Positions 1 to 9,113 of a stretch of 64,000 bases of DNA are shown piece by piece. Origin of the DNA: an uncultured Bacilli bacterium (lineage in GTDB: Bacteria; Bacillota_I; Bacilli_A; ML615J-28; CAG-698); the NCBI GenBank assembly GCA_934096585.1, contig CAKOMG010000004.1, positions 143,545 through 207,544 on the forward strand. Direction: 5' to 3'. The translations under genes and the position numbers were made by a program. How positions within the stretch are numbered: position 1 is the stretch's first letter; every line of letters starts with the position of its first letter. The notes beneath the pieces were generated by a model. That model searched no databases, was not told the DNA's origin, and saw nothing but the letters and a program-made list of their open reading frames with translations.

Positions 1-1
1 A

Positions 2-1726
2 AAAAGTGCTTATGAAAAATCTGGCACAAGAGGTGATTATAAATTAACTGTTACAGATGGCACAACTGATATGTTAGTATTTATAAAATCAGTTAATGAA
101 AGCAGTTATCATGATCAATTAGCTGCATTAGCAGTTGGTGATTGTATTAACTTAAATAATTTTGTAGTTTCATGGTATGATGGCGTTCAGGTTATGGCAA
201 TAAGTGATTCTGCTATAACAGATGCGTATGGATTAAAAATTGGAACTACAGTAATAACAGTAGATTTGGAAACAGAATTAAATGATGCTTTAAATGGTAT
301 TGTTTTAAGTTATGTTACTAAAGATGGCGAAGAGCCAGTTGAGTTAAGTGCTTGTACAGTTGATTCTTCAACTTATAACAAGAGTGTTGCTGGGACATAC
401 TTAATTACAATAACTTATAAAGATTCAAGTGCTACAGTTAAAATAATTGTGAAGAGAGCTTTAACAGATGCATTTAAATCTGATGATGCAACTGACATTA
501 AAGGTTTATCAGAAAAATATTCTTTAACTGTTGGACTTCCTTCAACAGGAAATGTAAATGTATTAGTTTTGCCAATTGCATTCACTGACCAAACTGTTCC
601 AACAAACTATAAAGATACATTAACAAAAGCTTTTAATGGGACTAGTGAAGAAACAGGATGGGAAAGTTTAAATTCTTATTACCAAAAATCTTCATATGGT
701 AAATTAAATATTTCTGCAACTGTTATGGATGTTTACAATACTAATGAAAAATTTGATAAAACTGCAAATTATGATTCTGCAATAGATTTGACTTATTTAC
801 ATCAATCATTAGCATACTATGATTCAACAATCAATTATAATGATTATGATGCTAATGATGATGGCTATATTGATTGTGTATATTTAGTTTATCTTGCTCC
901 ATATTCGACTGCTGATGACTCTATATGGTGGGCATTCACATCAAAAGATGAAACATCTAAAAAATATGATGACAAGCAAACAGATTTTTATATGTTTTTA
1001 AGTTACGATTTCTTTAATGATCCATTTATTATGGATGATGAAGATGAATCAAAGGATGTTTATATTAATATTAATTCACAAACAATCATTCATGAAACAG
1101 GTCATGCTTTAGGACTTGATGACTATTATGATTATGATACTTCTAAAGGACCTGCCGGTGGTATTGGTGGTGGCGATATGATGGATTACAATGTTGGTGA
1201 TCATAATGCTTATTCGAAGACATTACTAGGATGGATTACTCCAACAGTTCTAATTAATAAAGATTATACAGCTACCTTAAAATCATTTGGTGCAAGTGGA
1301 GATGCAATAATTGTTGCTAAAGATTGGAATAATTCATATTTTGGAGAATATTTCATTATTGATTTTTATACATGTGATGGTTTAAATACTGCATCAAAAG
1401 GAACAAGTGGATTATTTGCAGTTAATGGAGTACGAATTTATCATATTGATTCAACTCTTTCTAAAACTAAAGATTCTATTTGGGAAGTAACTGAATATGA
1501 TAATAGCTATACAGCTCATAAATTAATTAAATTAATTGAAGCTGATGGAAGAAATGATATTGAATCTACGACAGGATCTATTTATGGAGGCCATAGTGAA
1601 GATTCAGATTTATTCCAAACTAATGATTCTATTGAATTAAAATGGTATGATGGAACTATTGCAACAACAATGACAGTTAATCAAATTACAACTGATGGGG
1701 CAAATATTTCTTTTATTTTCAAATAG
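2..1726 (+). CDS. Secreted M6-type (immune inhibitor A-like) metalloprotease, 5' truncated
   Basis: The reading frame is open from base 2, so the gene enters from the left; the first ATG inside (71) is not the real start. The visible 575 residues begin with a beta-rich segment and an Ig-like domain (about residues 100-165, with a 'GTYLITITYKD' strand pattern). A metalloprotease domain follows. Its zinc site HETGHALGLDDYYDY fits the HExxHxxGxxD signature of M6-like peptidases, and a Gly-rich GGIGGGDMMDY turn lies just downstream. No transmembrane segment or sorting signal is visible at the C terminus. It is probably a secreted or surface protease, with signal peptide and prodomain outside the window. 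A hairpin terminator follows directly. Confidence 0.8.
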   Translation, partial: KSAYEKSGTRGDYKLTVTDGTTDMLVFIKSVNESSYHDQLAALAVGDCINLNNFVVSWYDGVQVMAISDSAITDAYGLKIGTTVITVDLETELNDALNGIVLSYVTKDGEEPVELSACTVDSSTYNKSVAGTYLITITYKDSSATVKIIVKRALTDAFKSDDATDIKGLSEKYSLTVGLPSTGNVNVLVLPIAFTDQTVPTNYKDTLTKAFNGTSEETGWESLNSYYQKSSYGKLNISATVMDVYNTNEKFDKTANYDSAIDLTYLHQSLAYYDSTINYNDYDANDDGYIDCVYLVYLAPYSTADDSIWWAFTSKDETSKKYDDKQTDFYMFLSYDFFNDPFIMDDEDESKDVYININSQTIIHETGHALGLDDYYDYDTSKGPAGGIGGGDMMDYNVGDHNAYSKTLLGWITPTVLINKDYTATLKSFGASGDAIIVAKDWNNSYFGEYFIIDFYTCDGLNTASKGTSGLFAVNGVRIYHIDSTLSKTKDSIWEVTEYDNSYTAHKLIKLIEADGRNDIESTTGSIYGGHSEDSDLFQTNDSIELKWYDGTIATTMTVNQITTDGANISFIFK

Positions 1727-1738
1727 AATAGTTATTAC

Positions 1739-1788
1739 AAAGATAGTAATAGATTTATTTAAGGATTTATCTATTATTATCTTTTTTT
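1739..1788 (+). terminator. Intrinsic terminator after the M6 protease gene
   Basis: A 15-bp stem (AAGATAGTAATAGAT with its complement, one G-U pair) is followed by seven T residues. Confidence 0.85.
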
Positions 1789-1792
1789 CGTA

Positions 1793-1821
1793 TTGAATTT
1801 ATAAATTAAAAATGTTATAAT
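1793..1821 (+). promoter_or_regulatory. SigA-type promoter for the PHP phosphatase gene
   Basis: TTGAAT at 1793-1798, a 17-bp spacer, and TATAAT at 1816-1821 preceded by TG (extended -10). The start codon is 24 bp downstream with a GAGGT ribosome site. Confidence 0.75.
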
Positions 1822-1844
1822 ATTAATACTTATGAGGTATAAAA

Positions 1845-2645
1845 ATGAATCGAATTAGCAATTATCATAGCCATATATATTTGTGTGGTCATGCAACTGG
1901 AGATGTTGAAGACTATGTTAAAGAAGCTATTAAATGGGGGTATAAAGAAATAGGCATTTCTGACCATGGACCAATTCCTGAAAGTTTTGTAGGTGCGGAA
2001 AAATATAAATTATTTTGGCTAGATCGTTTTATGACTTTAGATAAATTTAAAAATGTATATTTAAAATCATTAGAGGAAGCCAAAAAAAAGTATTCAAATA
2101 TTAATATATTAAAAGGATTAGAAATAGAATATATTCCTAATCATGATGATTATTATCAAATGTTGTTTAATCAAGTAGATTACTTAAATTATGGAGTACA
2201 TTTTTTTTATAATGGACAAACAATTATTGATACTTACTTAGAAATGACAGAAAACGATATGGAATATTATGCCAAAAATGTTGAAGAAGCATTGTCAAAA
2301 GGATGGTTTAGTTGCCTCGTACATCCTGACTTATATTTATATCATGTAAAGACATTTACAAAGTTTCATGAACAAATAGCTAGATCAATTATTTCATCAT
2401 GTATAAAATATAATGTATATTTAGAAATTAATGCTAATGGCAAAGATAAATATCCCAGAATAGAATTTTGGAATATCGTTAAAGAGTACAAAGACGCAAA
2501 AATTATTATTGGTAGCGATGCACATAAAATTGAAGATTTTCATGGTGAAAATGTTAAAAGGGTAATGGAATTTGCGAAAGCATTATCACTAAATATACAA
2601 GAAAAAATGGTTTTAAAAGAACACAAACAGGTAATACAAAAATGA
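1845..2645 (+). CDS. PHP-domain phosphatase, histidinol-phosphatase (HisJ/HisK) type
   Basis: The 266-residue protein carries the metal-binding signatures of the PHP superfamily in order: NYHSHIYLCGHA at the N terminus, GISDHGP near residue 40, LEIEY near 90, CLVHPD near 155 and GSDAH near 223. This arrangement and length fit the trinuclear-metal histidinol phosphatases that hydrolyse L-histidinol phosphate. No other his genes are in the window, so the substrate may be a different phosphate ester. The TGA stop overlaps the ATG of the next gene (ATGA), which implies translational coupling. Confidence 0.75.
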   Translation: MNRISNYHSHIYLCGHATGDVEDYVKEAIKWGYKEIGISDHGPIPESFVGAEKYKLFWLDRFMTLDKFKNVYLKSLEEAKKKYSNINILKGLEIEYIPNHDDYYQMLFNQVDYLNYGVHFFYNGQTIIDTYLEMTENDMEYYAKNVEEALSKGWFSCLVHPDLYLYHVKTFTKFHEQIARSIISSCIKYNVYLEINANGKDKYPRIEFWNIVKEYKDAKIIIGSDAHKIEDFHGENVKRVMEFAKALSLNIQEKMVLKEHKQVIQK

Positions 2646-3712
2646 CAATTATTGAAGTAAAAAATAAAAAACAATTAAAACAATTCATTGATTTTCCTAA
2701 TCAATTATATAAAAGAGATACTAATTATATATTTAAAAATGATAAGGCTATTTTTTATAAATTGAAAATTAAAGTTTTAAAAGAAAAATTTATAAAATGT
2801 TTAATGTATGAAAAAAATAGTGTTATTGTTGGTAGAGTTGCATTTTATTATGGTATCCATGAAAAAGTAAAAACTTGTTTCTTTATATATTTAGATTTTA
2901 TAGAAAATGCAAAAATAGTTAATGAAATGTTCGACTATATATTTCAGGATATGAAAGTTAATGAAGTGAACAAAATTATAGGGCCAGCTAGTCATGATAT
3001 TTTTGATGATAATGGAGTCTTGGTTCAAGGATTTGATTTTCCACCTTCTGTTTTTAGTACTTATAATAATAATTATTATGGAAATATTCTTGAGAATTTT
3101 GGATTTGAAAAATTAAATGATTATGTGGATTTGAAAATAAATGAAAACTTAATTAGACAAAAAGATTTAAACGTTATTGCATTGACAATGAGAAGAAGAT
3201 ATAATTTTGAAATTATTAAGGCAAGTTCAATAAAAAATAAAAACGAGCTAATCGCTCAAATCTTTAATGATACAAAGCCAGGAAAAGAAGAGTATATTAA
3301 AAAATATTTGTCTTTTATTGAAAAGCAAATAAATTATGATTTTGTTCTTATTGCAAAAGAAAAAGAAACAGATGAGCCAATGGCCTGCATTGTTGCTGTT
3401 CCTGATTATAATGAAATGCATACGAAAAAATCTAAAATAATTAAAGCTTATAGATTAAGGAAAAAGCAAACTAAAAAAGTTAAGATTATTGAATTAAGAA
3501 TAATGCCTAAATATTATAAAACTGACTTAGGAATATATTTATGTAGTCAATTATTAAAATTACTTGATGAGCAAAATATTCAAAATGTTTCAATTGGAAG
3601 AATAAAAGAAAATGATTCTTATAATATGAAAATTTATAGAAAGTTGGGTGCAGAGATATCACATGTTTATCGGTTATATAAATATGATATAGATCAAAAC
3701 AAAGAAAAATAG
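2642..3712 (+). CDS. GNAT-like protein of the YghO type
   Basis: A 356-residue protein. The pattern GPASHDIFDDNGVLVQGFDFPPSVFSTYNNNYY, here in two parts around residue 118 and 135, recalls the uncharacterised YghO-like family, whose C-terminal half has an acetyltransferase-like fold. In that half the strand 'KIIELRIMPKYYKTDLGIYL' followed by a helix fits a GNAT acetyl-CoA site. It is cytosolic, with no signal peptide or membrane segment. It is coupled to the PHP phosphatase by a 4-base overlap, and a shared terminator follows. The substrate is unknown; the family assignment is from memory. Confidence 0.5.
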   Translation: MTIIEVKNKKQLKQFIDFPNQLYKRDTNYIFKNDKAIFYKLKIKVLKEKFIKCLMYEKNSVIVGRVAFYYGIHEKVKTCFFIYLDFIENAKIVNEMFDYIFQDMKVNEVNKIIGPASHDIFDDNGVLVQGFDFPPSVFSTYNNNYYGNILENFGFEKLNDYVDLKINENLIRQKDLNVIALTMRRRYNFEIIKASSIKNKNELIAQIFNDTKPGKEEYIKKYLSFIEKQINYDFVLIAKEKETDEPMACIVAVPDYNEMHTKKSKIIKAYRLRKKQTKKVKIIELRIMPKYYKTDLGIYLCSQLLKLLDEQNIQNVSIGRIKENDSYNMKIYRKLGAEISHVYRLYKYDIDQNKEK

Positions 3713-3722
3713 AATATTTAGA

Positions 3723-3757
3723 TAAAAAAAGAACTCATCAAGAGTTCCTTTTTTTTA
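3723..3757. terminator. Bidirectional terminator between convergent genes
   Basis: GAACTC(ATCAA)GAGTTC is flanked by seven A residues on the left and eight T residues on the right, so it can end transcripts from both sides. Confidence 0.85.
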
Positions 3758-3763
3758 TTATAA

Positions 3764-3997
3764 CTAGTCAATCCACCAAATTGGTTTGCCTAATAATACA
3801 CAAATTAAATCCACAATCCAAAGAATTACAAATCCTCCGCATAATAATAATATTAATGCTAAAACAATTCCTAAAACATTGTTTGCAGCGATACTTTTGA
3901 ATAATCTAATTAAATTTCCATAAGCACCATATAATAATACTAAAAGCACACGAACAATCCATGGAAGTCTTTCTAACGCTTTTACTAAATTTTTCAT
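3764..3997 (-). CDS. Small two-helix membrane protein
   Basis: A 77-residue protein with a basic N terminus (MKNLVKALERLPW) and two hydrophobic helices, about residues 13-28 and 42-70, ending in GKPIWWID. Similar small proteins are common in Firmicutes but have no clear function. The gene is genuine: an AAAGGAG ribosome site lies 8 bases before the ATG, a promoter lies upstream, and a bidirectional terminator follows. It is divergent from the HAD phosphatase gene. It is single-gene and monocistronic. Confidence 0.7.
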   Translation of the reverse strand: MKNLVKALERLPWIVRVLLVLLYGAYGNLIRLFKSIAANNVLGIVLALILLLCGGFVILWIVDLICVLLGKPIWWID

Positions 3998-4026
3998 AAT
4001 TAATCTCCTTTCATTATGATAATATA

Positions 4027-4055
4027 ATTATACAATAAAGCGTTCAATTTTGCAA
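4027..4055 (-). promoter_or_regulatory. SigA-type promoter of the small membrane protein gene
   Basis: On the minus strand: TTGCAA (4055-4050), a 17-bp spacer, and TATAAT (4032-4027). Confidence 0.65.
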
Positions 4056-4074
4056 TATTAAATCTATTACTTAA

Positions 4075-4103
4075 TTGATTTTTTATATTTGTTGTGATAT
4101 AAT
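4075..4103 (+). promoter_or_regulatory. SigA-type promoter of the HAD phosphatase gene
   Basis: TTGATT at 4075-4080, a 17-bp spacer, and TGaTATAAT with the -10 hexamer at 4098-4103. Confidence 0.75.
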
Positions 4104-4124
4104 TATTAAAAATGGAGATAATAT

Positions 4125-4982
4125 ATGAGAAAAAGACCAGTAGTTGCTTTAATGTATGATTTTGATAAAACTTTATGTAATGAAGATATGCAAAATTATG
4201 GTTTTATTCCAGATTTAGAGATGACACCTGAACAGTTTTGGACTGAAACATCAGTATTTGGTGAAAAGCAAAATATGGAAAAAATACTTGCATATATGTA
4301 TATGATGGTTACAAAAGCAGAAGAAAAAGGAATTACATTAACAAAAAAATATTTGCGTAGTTTAGGTACATCAATTAAATTTTATAAAGGAGTAGTTTCA
4401 TGGTTTAAACGTATAAATGATTATGGAGCATCTTTAGGACTTGATGTGGAACATTATATTATTTCATCGGGCATAAAAGATATTATAGAAGGGTCTGAGA
4501 TAGCCCATGAATTTAAAAAAATATATGCGTGTGAATATGTATATGATAAAAATGGTGCTGCCATTTGGCCGAAACTAGCAATAAATTATACCATGAAAAC
4601 TCAATTTGTGTTTAGAATTTCTAAAGGTGTTGATCGAATTAATGATGATGATACAGTAAATGAAAAAATGTCTGAACAAGATAGAAGAGTGTTATATCGT
4701 AATATGATTTATCTAGGTGATGGGATAACAGATATACCTTGTATGCGCTTAGTAAAGGATAAACAAGGCAAATCCATTGCTGTTTATCCAAAAGGCAAAA
4801 AAGAAAAAGTGGCAGGTTTATTACGTGACAAGAGAGTAAATTATATATCTCTTGCCGATTATTCTGAAAATTCAGAATTGGAGAATATCGTTAAACTTCA
4901 ACTTGAGTATATTGCTTTATTATCAAAGATTGAAGAAAAAGAGAAAAAGCAATTGATTAGTGTGACATCTAAGGAGGATTAG
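4125..4982 (+). CDS. HAD-superfamily phosphatase
   Basis: The 285-residue protein has the HAD motifs: I, DFDKT at residue 12, with the nucleophile and acid/base Asp pair; II, SSG near residue 115; and IV, GDGITDIP near residue 200. A helical cap lies between motifs I and II. It is closest in layout to phosphoserine phosphatase-like members of HAD subfamily I, but the substrate cannot be read from the sequence. It is cytosolic. The next gene starts 4 bases after the stop and its ribosome site (AAGGAGG) lies inside this gene's last codons, so the two are co-expressed. Confidence 0.75.
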   Translation: MRKRPVVALMYDFDKTLCNEDMQNYGFIPDLEMTPEQFWTETSVFGEKQNMEKILAYMYMMVTKAEEKGITLTKKYLRSLGTSIKFYKGVVSWFKRINDYGASLGLDVEHYIISSGIKDIIEGSEIAHEFKKIYACEYVYDKNGAAIWPKLAINYTMKTQFVFRISKGVDRINDDDTVNEKMSEQDRRVLYRNMIYLGDGITDIPCMRLVKDKQGKSIAVYPKGKKEKVAGLLRDKRVNYISLADYSENSELENIVKLQLEYIALLSKIEEKEKKQLISVTSKED

Positions 4983-4986
4983 TAAT

Positions 4987-5388
4987 ATGTTTAAAAAAGC
5001 CAATAAATCAGAATTAAAAACATGGATGATAGGAGACATTATTCTGTTTATAATATGTACTATTGCATCTATTTCTATGTTAGGTACATATGTCAATGAT
5101 AAAAAGATTAGTTATTTAATATTTGGTATTATTTTTATTTGTGTTATTTTATTTTGTGCATTTATGTTCATTAAGATGATTAAAGCTTACATTACATATG
5201 ATGGCAGAAAGAAAATAATGGATGAACAAGCAGAGAAAGATAGATTGCAAAAAGAGCAAGAAGAAAAAGAAAGATTGCAAAACGAGCAAGAAGAAACTAA
5301 AAAATTTATAGAAGAATATCACAAAAAAGTGCAAGAAGCTGAAGAACAAAGAAAAAAAGAACATGAAAACGAAAATAGGAATAAGTAG
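4987..5388 (+). CDS. Small membrane protein with charged coiled-coil tail
   Basis: A 133-residue protein. Two hydrophobic segments (about 14-34 and 42-64) are followed by a highly charged helix of about 60 residues made of imperfect repeats of the type 'EKDRLQKEQEE', predicted to be a cytoplasmic coiled coil. The translation start is well defined by AAGGAGG 8 bases upstream. The last 26 bases overlap the start of the DUF523 gene in another frame. I recognise no family; it may be a membrane scaffold. Confidence 0.6.
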   Translation: MFKKANKSELKTWMIGDIILFIICTIASISMLGTYVNDKKISYLIFGIIFICVILFCAFMFIKMIKAYITYDGRKKIMDEQAEKDRLQKEQEEKERLQNEQEETKKFIEEYHKKVQEAEEQRKKEHENENRNK

Positions 5389-5797
5389 CTGTCTATTAGG
5401 GTTTAATTGTAAGTACAATGGGCTTTCTAATTATATAGAAGAAATAGAAGAGTTAAAATCAAAATATGAGCTTGTGCCTATATGCCCAGAAGTATTAGGT
5501 GGGTTAGGTGTTCCTAGACCACCAGCTGAAATAAAGAATGATAAGGTTATAAATGCAAATAGTTTTGATGTAACAGAGAACTACCAACTTGGAGCTATTA
5601 AAGCTTTAGAAATTTTAAAAGAAAATAATGTAAAAATAGTTATTTTAAAATCGAAAAGTCCTTCTTGTGGTTATAAAAAAATATATGATGGATCGTTTAC
5701 TCATTCTTTGAAGAACGGCAATGGTGTTTCATCAAATTTGTTTTTAAAACACGGAATAAAAATTTATAATGAAAATAATTTTAAAGATTTACTATAA
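5363..5797 (+). CDS. DUF523 (YbbK-like) family protein
   Basis: A 144-residue protein matching the DUF523 family over its whole length: ISSCLLGFNCKYNG at the N terminus, PICPEVLGGLGVPRPPAEI near residue 40, and LKSKSPSCG near residue 95. The conserved cysteines (C10, C16, C41, C102) suggest a metal or cluster site. The biochemical role of the family is not established; some members are fused to or neighbour DUF1722 proteins. The start overlaps the upstream gene by 26 bases and lacks a strong ribosome site, so translation probably depends on coupling. Confidence 0.8.
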   Translation: MKTKIGISSCLLGFNCKYNGLSNYIEEIEELKSKYELVPICPEVLGGLGVPRPPAEIKNDKVINANSFDVTENYQLGAIKALEILKENNVKIVILKSKSPSCGYKKIYDGSFTHSLKNGNGVSSNLFLKHGIKIYNENNFKDLL

Positions 5798-5812
5798 GTA
5801 AGTCTTTTTTTT
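5785..5812 (+). terminator. Intrinsic terminator overlapping the DUF523 stop codon
   Basis: AGATTTAC / GTAAGTCT stem (one G-U pair) with a TATAA loop that contains the TAA stop codon, followed by seven T residues. Confidence 0.75.
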
Positions 5813-5833
5813 ATGGAATGTTTTAAACAAATA

Positions 5834-5842
5834 TGGTATAAT
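5834..5842 (+). promoter_or_regulatory. Extended -10 promoter of the cardiolipin synthase gene
   Basis: TGGTATAAT; no good -35 hexamer is visible. The untranslated leader is about 65 nt. Confidence 0.55.
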
Positions 5843-5915
5843 AATATTACAATTACTATTATAAAAATATTTCTTTTTCTTATTATATATAGGAAGAATA
5901 GAAAAGAGGAATAAA

Positions 5916-7454
5916 ATGAAGGTTATAAAAACAATTTTTAGTAGATGGATAATTATTTCATTATTGATACTAATTCAAATCATTGGTGTTGTAATTTTAT
6001 TGGCTTATCTAGAAGATTCTTTTGTATATGTGTCAGTGGGATGTAGAATTTTAAGTATTATAATATTACTACATATTGTGTATAAGTATGAGAAACCTGA
6101 ATATAAAATACCATGGATTATTGCTGTATTGTTAATTCCTTCACTTGGATTAGTTGTTTATTTCTTATTTGGACATGTAATTATGTCTAGAAAAATGAGA
6201 AGGAAATATCAAAGTGAAGAGGATATGAGGCAAAGGGCATTAGCTAATAAAAAGGATTTAACAGTGGAATTAGAAAATATTGATCCAGAACTAGCAGGTC
6301 AAGTGAAATACATTACCGCAACTGCAAAAGAAAAAGTATTTTCCAAAACTTCATGCACATATTTAAGGTCAGGCGAAGACTATTTTGCCAGTTTATTAAC
6401 AGACTTAAAAAATGCAAAACATTTTATTTTTCTTGAATATTTCATTTTAGGAAAAGGAAAAATCTTGGATCAAGTAATAGAAATTTTAGAAGAAAAAGTA
6501 AAAGAAGGCGTAGAGGTAAGAGTTATATATGATGATATAGGAAGTATTAAAGTTTTACCTTATAATTACGATGATAGATTAAAGAAAAAAGGCATTAAAT
6601 GTATAAAATTTAATAAATATCGACCTTTTGCTAATGTAGCATATAACAATAGAGATCACCGAAAAATTGTTGTTATAGATGGTTACATTGGTTATACTGG
6701 TGGTATCAATATTGCGGATGAATACTGTAATTATATAGAAAGATTCGGACATTGGAAAGATACCGGAATTAGATTATATGGTGAAGCTGTTGAAACTTTG
6801 ACTTTTATGTTTATAAAAAGTTATAATATTTTTGGTAATGAAAAGTTAAAATATGCCAATTATGGTTCAAATAAATATTTAAACGAAAAAATAGAGTCAT
6901 GTGGCTATTTTCAACCATTTGGTGATGGCCCTGCTCCAATTGATGAGTATTATATTGGTGAAAATGCTTATATGAATATGATTAATCAAGCAACCAAATA
7001 TCTTTACATTACAACTCCATATCTTATTGTTGACCATGAGTTGAGTAACGCTTTATGTAATGCAGCTTTAAGAGGAGTAGATGTAAGAATAATTACGCCA
7101 GGAATTCCAGATAAAAAAATTGTTAATATCATTACAAAAAATAGTTATGGACCACTTATAAAAGCTGGTGTAAAAATTTATGAATATACTCCTGGTTTCA
7201 TTCATGCTAAATCAATGATAGCAGATGATAAGTGTGCAATTATTGGAACAATTAATTTGGATTATCGCAGTCTAGTTCATCATTTTGAATGTGGTTGCTT
7301 AATAATAAATAATCCAGTAATTCAGGATATTAAAGATGACTTTCTAAAAACACAAGAATTATCACAAATGCCATCCAAAAAAGTATATGAAAGTAAGCAT
7401 TTGTTATACAAACTATTTGTATGTATTTTGAAATTATTTGCGCCATTGATGTAG
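5916..7454 (+). CDS. cls: Cardiolipin synthase
   Basis: A 512-residue membrane enzyme of the phospholipase D superfamily that condenses two phosphatidylglycerols into cardiolipin and glycerol. Two N-terminal transmembrane helices (about 10-33 and 67-90) are followed by two HKD motifs: HRKIVVIDG, within 'GYTGGIN' context near residue 247, and HAKSMIADDKCAIIGTINLD near residue 429. Length and order are those of the bacterial ClsA family. The translation start has a GAGG ribosome site. The next gene follows after 7 bases, so the two are co-transcribed. Confidence 0.92.
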   Translation: MKVIKTIFSRWIIISLLILIQIIGVVILLAYLEDSFVYVSVGCRILSIIILLHIVYKYEKPEYKIPWIIAVLLIPSLGLVVYFLFGHVIMSRKMRRKYQSEEDMRQRALANKKDLTVELENIDPELAGQVKYITATAKEKVFSKTSCTYLRSGEDYFASLLTDLKNAKHFIFLEYFILGKGKILDQVIEILEEKVKEGVEVRVIYDDIGSIKVLPYNYDDRLKKKGIKCIKFNKYRPFANVAYNNRDHRKIVVIDGYIGYTGGINIADEYCNYIERFGHWKDTGIRLYGEAVETLTFMFIKSYNIFGNEKLKYANYGSNKYLNEKIESCGYFQPFGDGPAPIDEYYIGENAYMNMINQATKYLYITTPYLIVDHELSNALCNAALRGVDVRIITPGIPDKKIVNIITKNSYGPLIKAGVKIYEYTPGFIHAKSMIADDKCAIIGTINLDYRSLVHHFECGCLIINNPVIQDIKDDFLKTQELSQMPSKKVYESKHLLYKLFVCILKLFAPLM

Positions 7455-7461
7455 GTATATT

Positions 7462-8898
7462 ATGGTAAAAAATATAAATTATAAACCAAAAATTATCATA
7501 ATAGGAAGTGGTATTTCGGGTTATGCAGGTGCGGTTATATGTTTAAAACAAGGATATGAAGTTAATATCATTGAAAAAAATGATTATATAGGCGGAAAAA
7601 ATGGGCAATTCAATAAACATCCTCTGTTATATTATTATCCTAAAAAAATGTTAATTGACAATCAAATTTTTGAAGAATTAAATATTAAACCACAATTTAT
7701 AGATTCTAACATAGCCTTTGTTTATAAGACAGATAATCAGAGTTTATGCATATATAATGATATAACAAAATTATTTAATGAATTATTAAACTACTCAATA
7801 AATGATGAAAAAAACATTATTGAGTTAATTAATCTTATAAAACAAGGCCAATTATTTTATATTAACTCTGTCAAACCACAAGATTTCTTTCGCTTTTTTG
7901 AATATAGTAAAGAGAAAAAGAAACATATTATGACAGACAAAATTAATAGTAAATATCATAAAATATCAATAAAAGAATACTTTTCAAAGTTTAATAGTGT
8001 TATAATTAGAAGAGCCTTTTCTTGTATATTACCAGAAAATTGTAGTATGAGTTCACTTATTTTTTATCTAGGATTGATAACTTCCGATAAGTTAAAATGT
8101 GTAAAAAATGATTTAATAGCAGAACTGAACAAAGAATTTAATGATTTAGGTGGGAAAATATTGTTAGGTAAATGTGTCACAAAATTTAATTTCAATCATT
8201 TAAATCATGTATCGAATGTCGTTTTAGATGATGACAAGAGAGTTGAAGGCGACTATTTTATTAGTGCAATCGACCCGTTATATACATATAACAATCTATT
8301 GAAAAAGAAATATATTGATCGAAAGTTGAATTTGAAATTTAATAATCATTATGATTATTATTTGAATAGAAAATTTATTGTTTGTTTTTTAATTAGCGAA
8401 AATATTGTAGCTAATGAGATTTTTTTGGAAGTCAATGAATTTGGATTTAATACACAACGTTTTAATTATTTGCATTTAATTAATAATGGAAAATATTTGT
8501 ATTGCGTTATTAATCAAAATAAAAATGATTACGACTATTTAAAAATCCTTTTAAATAAACCGATAGTTTTAAAAAAGATTTATAATGAATTAATTGATTT
8601 GGTTATTACTAATTTCAAAAAACATTTTCCTAAAACAAAAATTAGTTATGTTGATATTGTAACACCATTTGATATTGAAAATGAATTCAATTGTTACGAA
8701 GGATATACTAGCGGCTTCTTTGATATGCCAAATGGATCCAATATCGTTTGTGATTTAGTAGTGCCATCAATTAACAATCTATTTTTATGTTCATCTAATT
8801 TATCACAAAATGGAGGAATATTTAATGGATTGGTTAATGGGAAATTTAGTGCTTTAACTTTAATAAGGACAGTAGAAAATGAAAAAGAAAAAAGATAA
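7462..8898 (+). CDS. FAD-dependent oxidoreductase related to phytoene desaturase (CrtI-like)
   Basis: A 478-residue protein. The N terminus has a dinucleotide-binding Rossmann motif (IIIGSGISGYAGAVICLKQGYEVNIIEK) followed by GG(K), the arrangement of the CrtI / amine-oxidase group of FAD enzymes. The C terminus 'LFLCSSNLSQNGGIFNGLVNGKFSALTLI' fits the second FAD contact of that group. No carotenoid genes are nearby, so a carotenoid substrate is not supported; related proteins act on other isoprenoids or lipids. It lies between cardiolipin synthase and gpsA, hinting at a membrane-lipid link. It overlaps the next gene by 20 bases. Confidence 0.65.
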   Translation: MVKNINYKPKIIIIGSGISGYAGAVICLKQGYEVNIIEKNDYIGGKNGQFNKHPLLYYYPKKMLIDNQIFEELNIKPQFIDSNIAFVYKTDNQSLCIYNDITKLFNELLNYSINDEKNIIELINLIKQGQLFYINSVKPQDFFRFFEYSKEKKKHIMTDKINSKYHKISIKEYFSKFNSVIIRRAFSCILPENCSMSSLIFYLGLITSDKLKCVKNDLIAELNKEFNDLGGKILLGKCVTKFNFNHLNHVSNVVLDDDKRVEGDYFISAIDPLYTYNNLLKKKYIDRKLNLKFNNHYDYYLNRKFIVCFLISENIVANEIFLEVNEFGFNTQRFNYLHLINNGKYLYCVINQNKNDYDYLKILLNKPIVLKKIYNELIDLVITNFKKHFPKTKISYVDIVTPFDIENEFNCYEGYTSGFFDMPNGSNIVCDLVVPSINNLFLCSSNLSQNGGIFNGLVNGKFSALTLIRTVENEKEKR

Positions 8899-9097
8899 CA
8901 GCAATTTATTTGCATCGATATTTGCAATACTGAGTTTTGTAATAATGGTAGTAATATTAATTTATTTCATTATTGGAAAAATCAATAAAGTAATCACAAT
9001 AATTTTATTTAGTCTAGGTGGATTGTTTGCAGTGCTATTTATTATATTTACAATTATTTTCTTTTTAGCACCACCATCTTTAAATAATAAAAAATAA
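8879..9097 (+). CDS. Small two-helix membrane protein
   Basis: A 72-residue protein: a KKKK-rich N terminus, two hydrophobic helices (about 10-32 and 38-63), and a short 'APPSLNNKK' tail. It overlaps the end of the CrtI-like gene by 20 bases and is followed 16 bases later by gpsA, so it sits within one operon. No family is recognised. Confidence 0.55.
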   Translation: MKKKKDNSNLFASIFAILSFVIMVVILIYFIIGKINKVITIILFSLGGLFAVLFIIFTIIFFLAPPSLNNKK

Positions 9098-9113
9098 AAA
9101 AGGAGTGAACATT

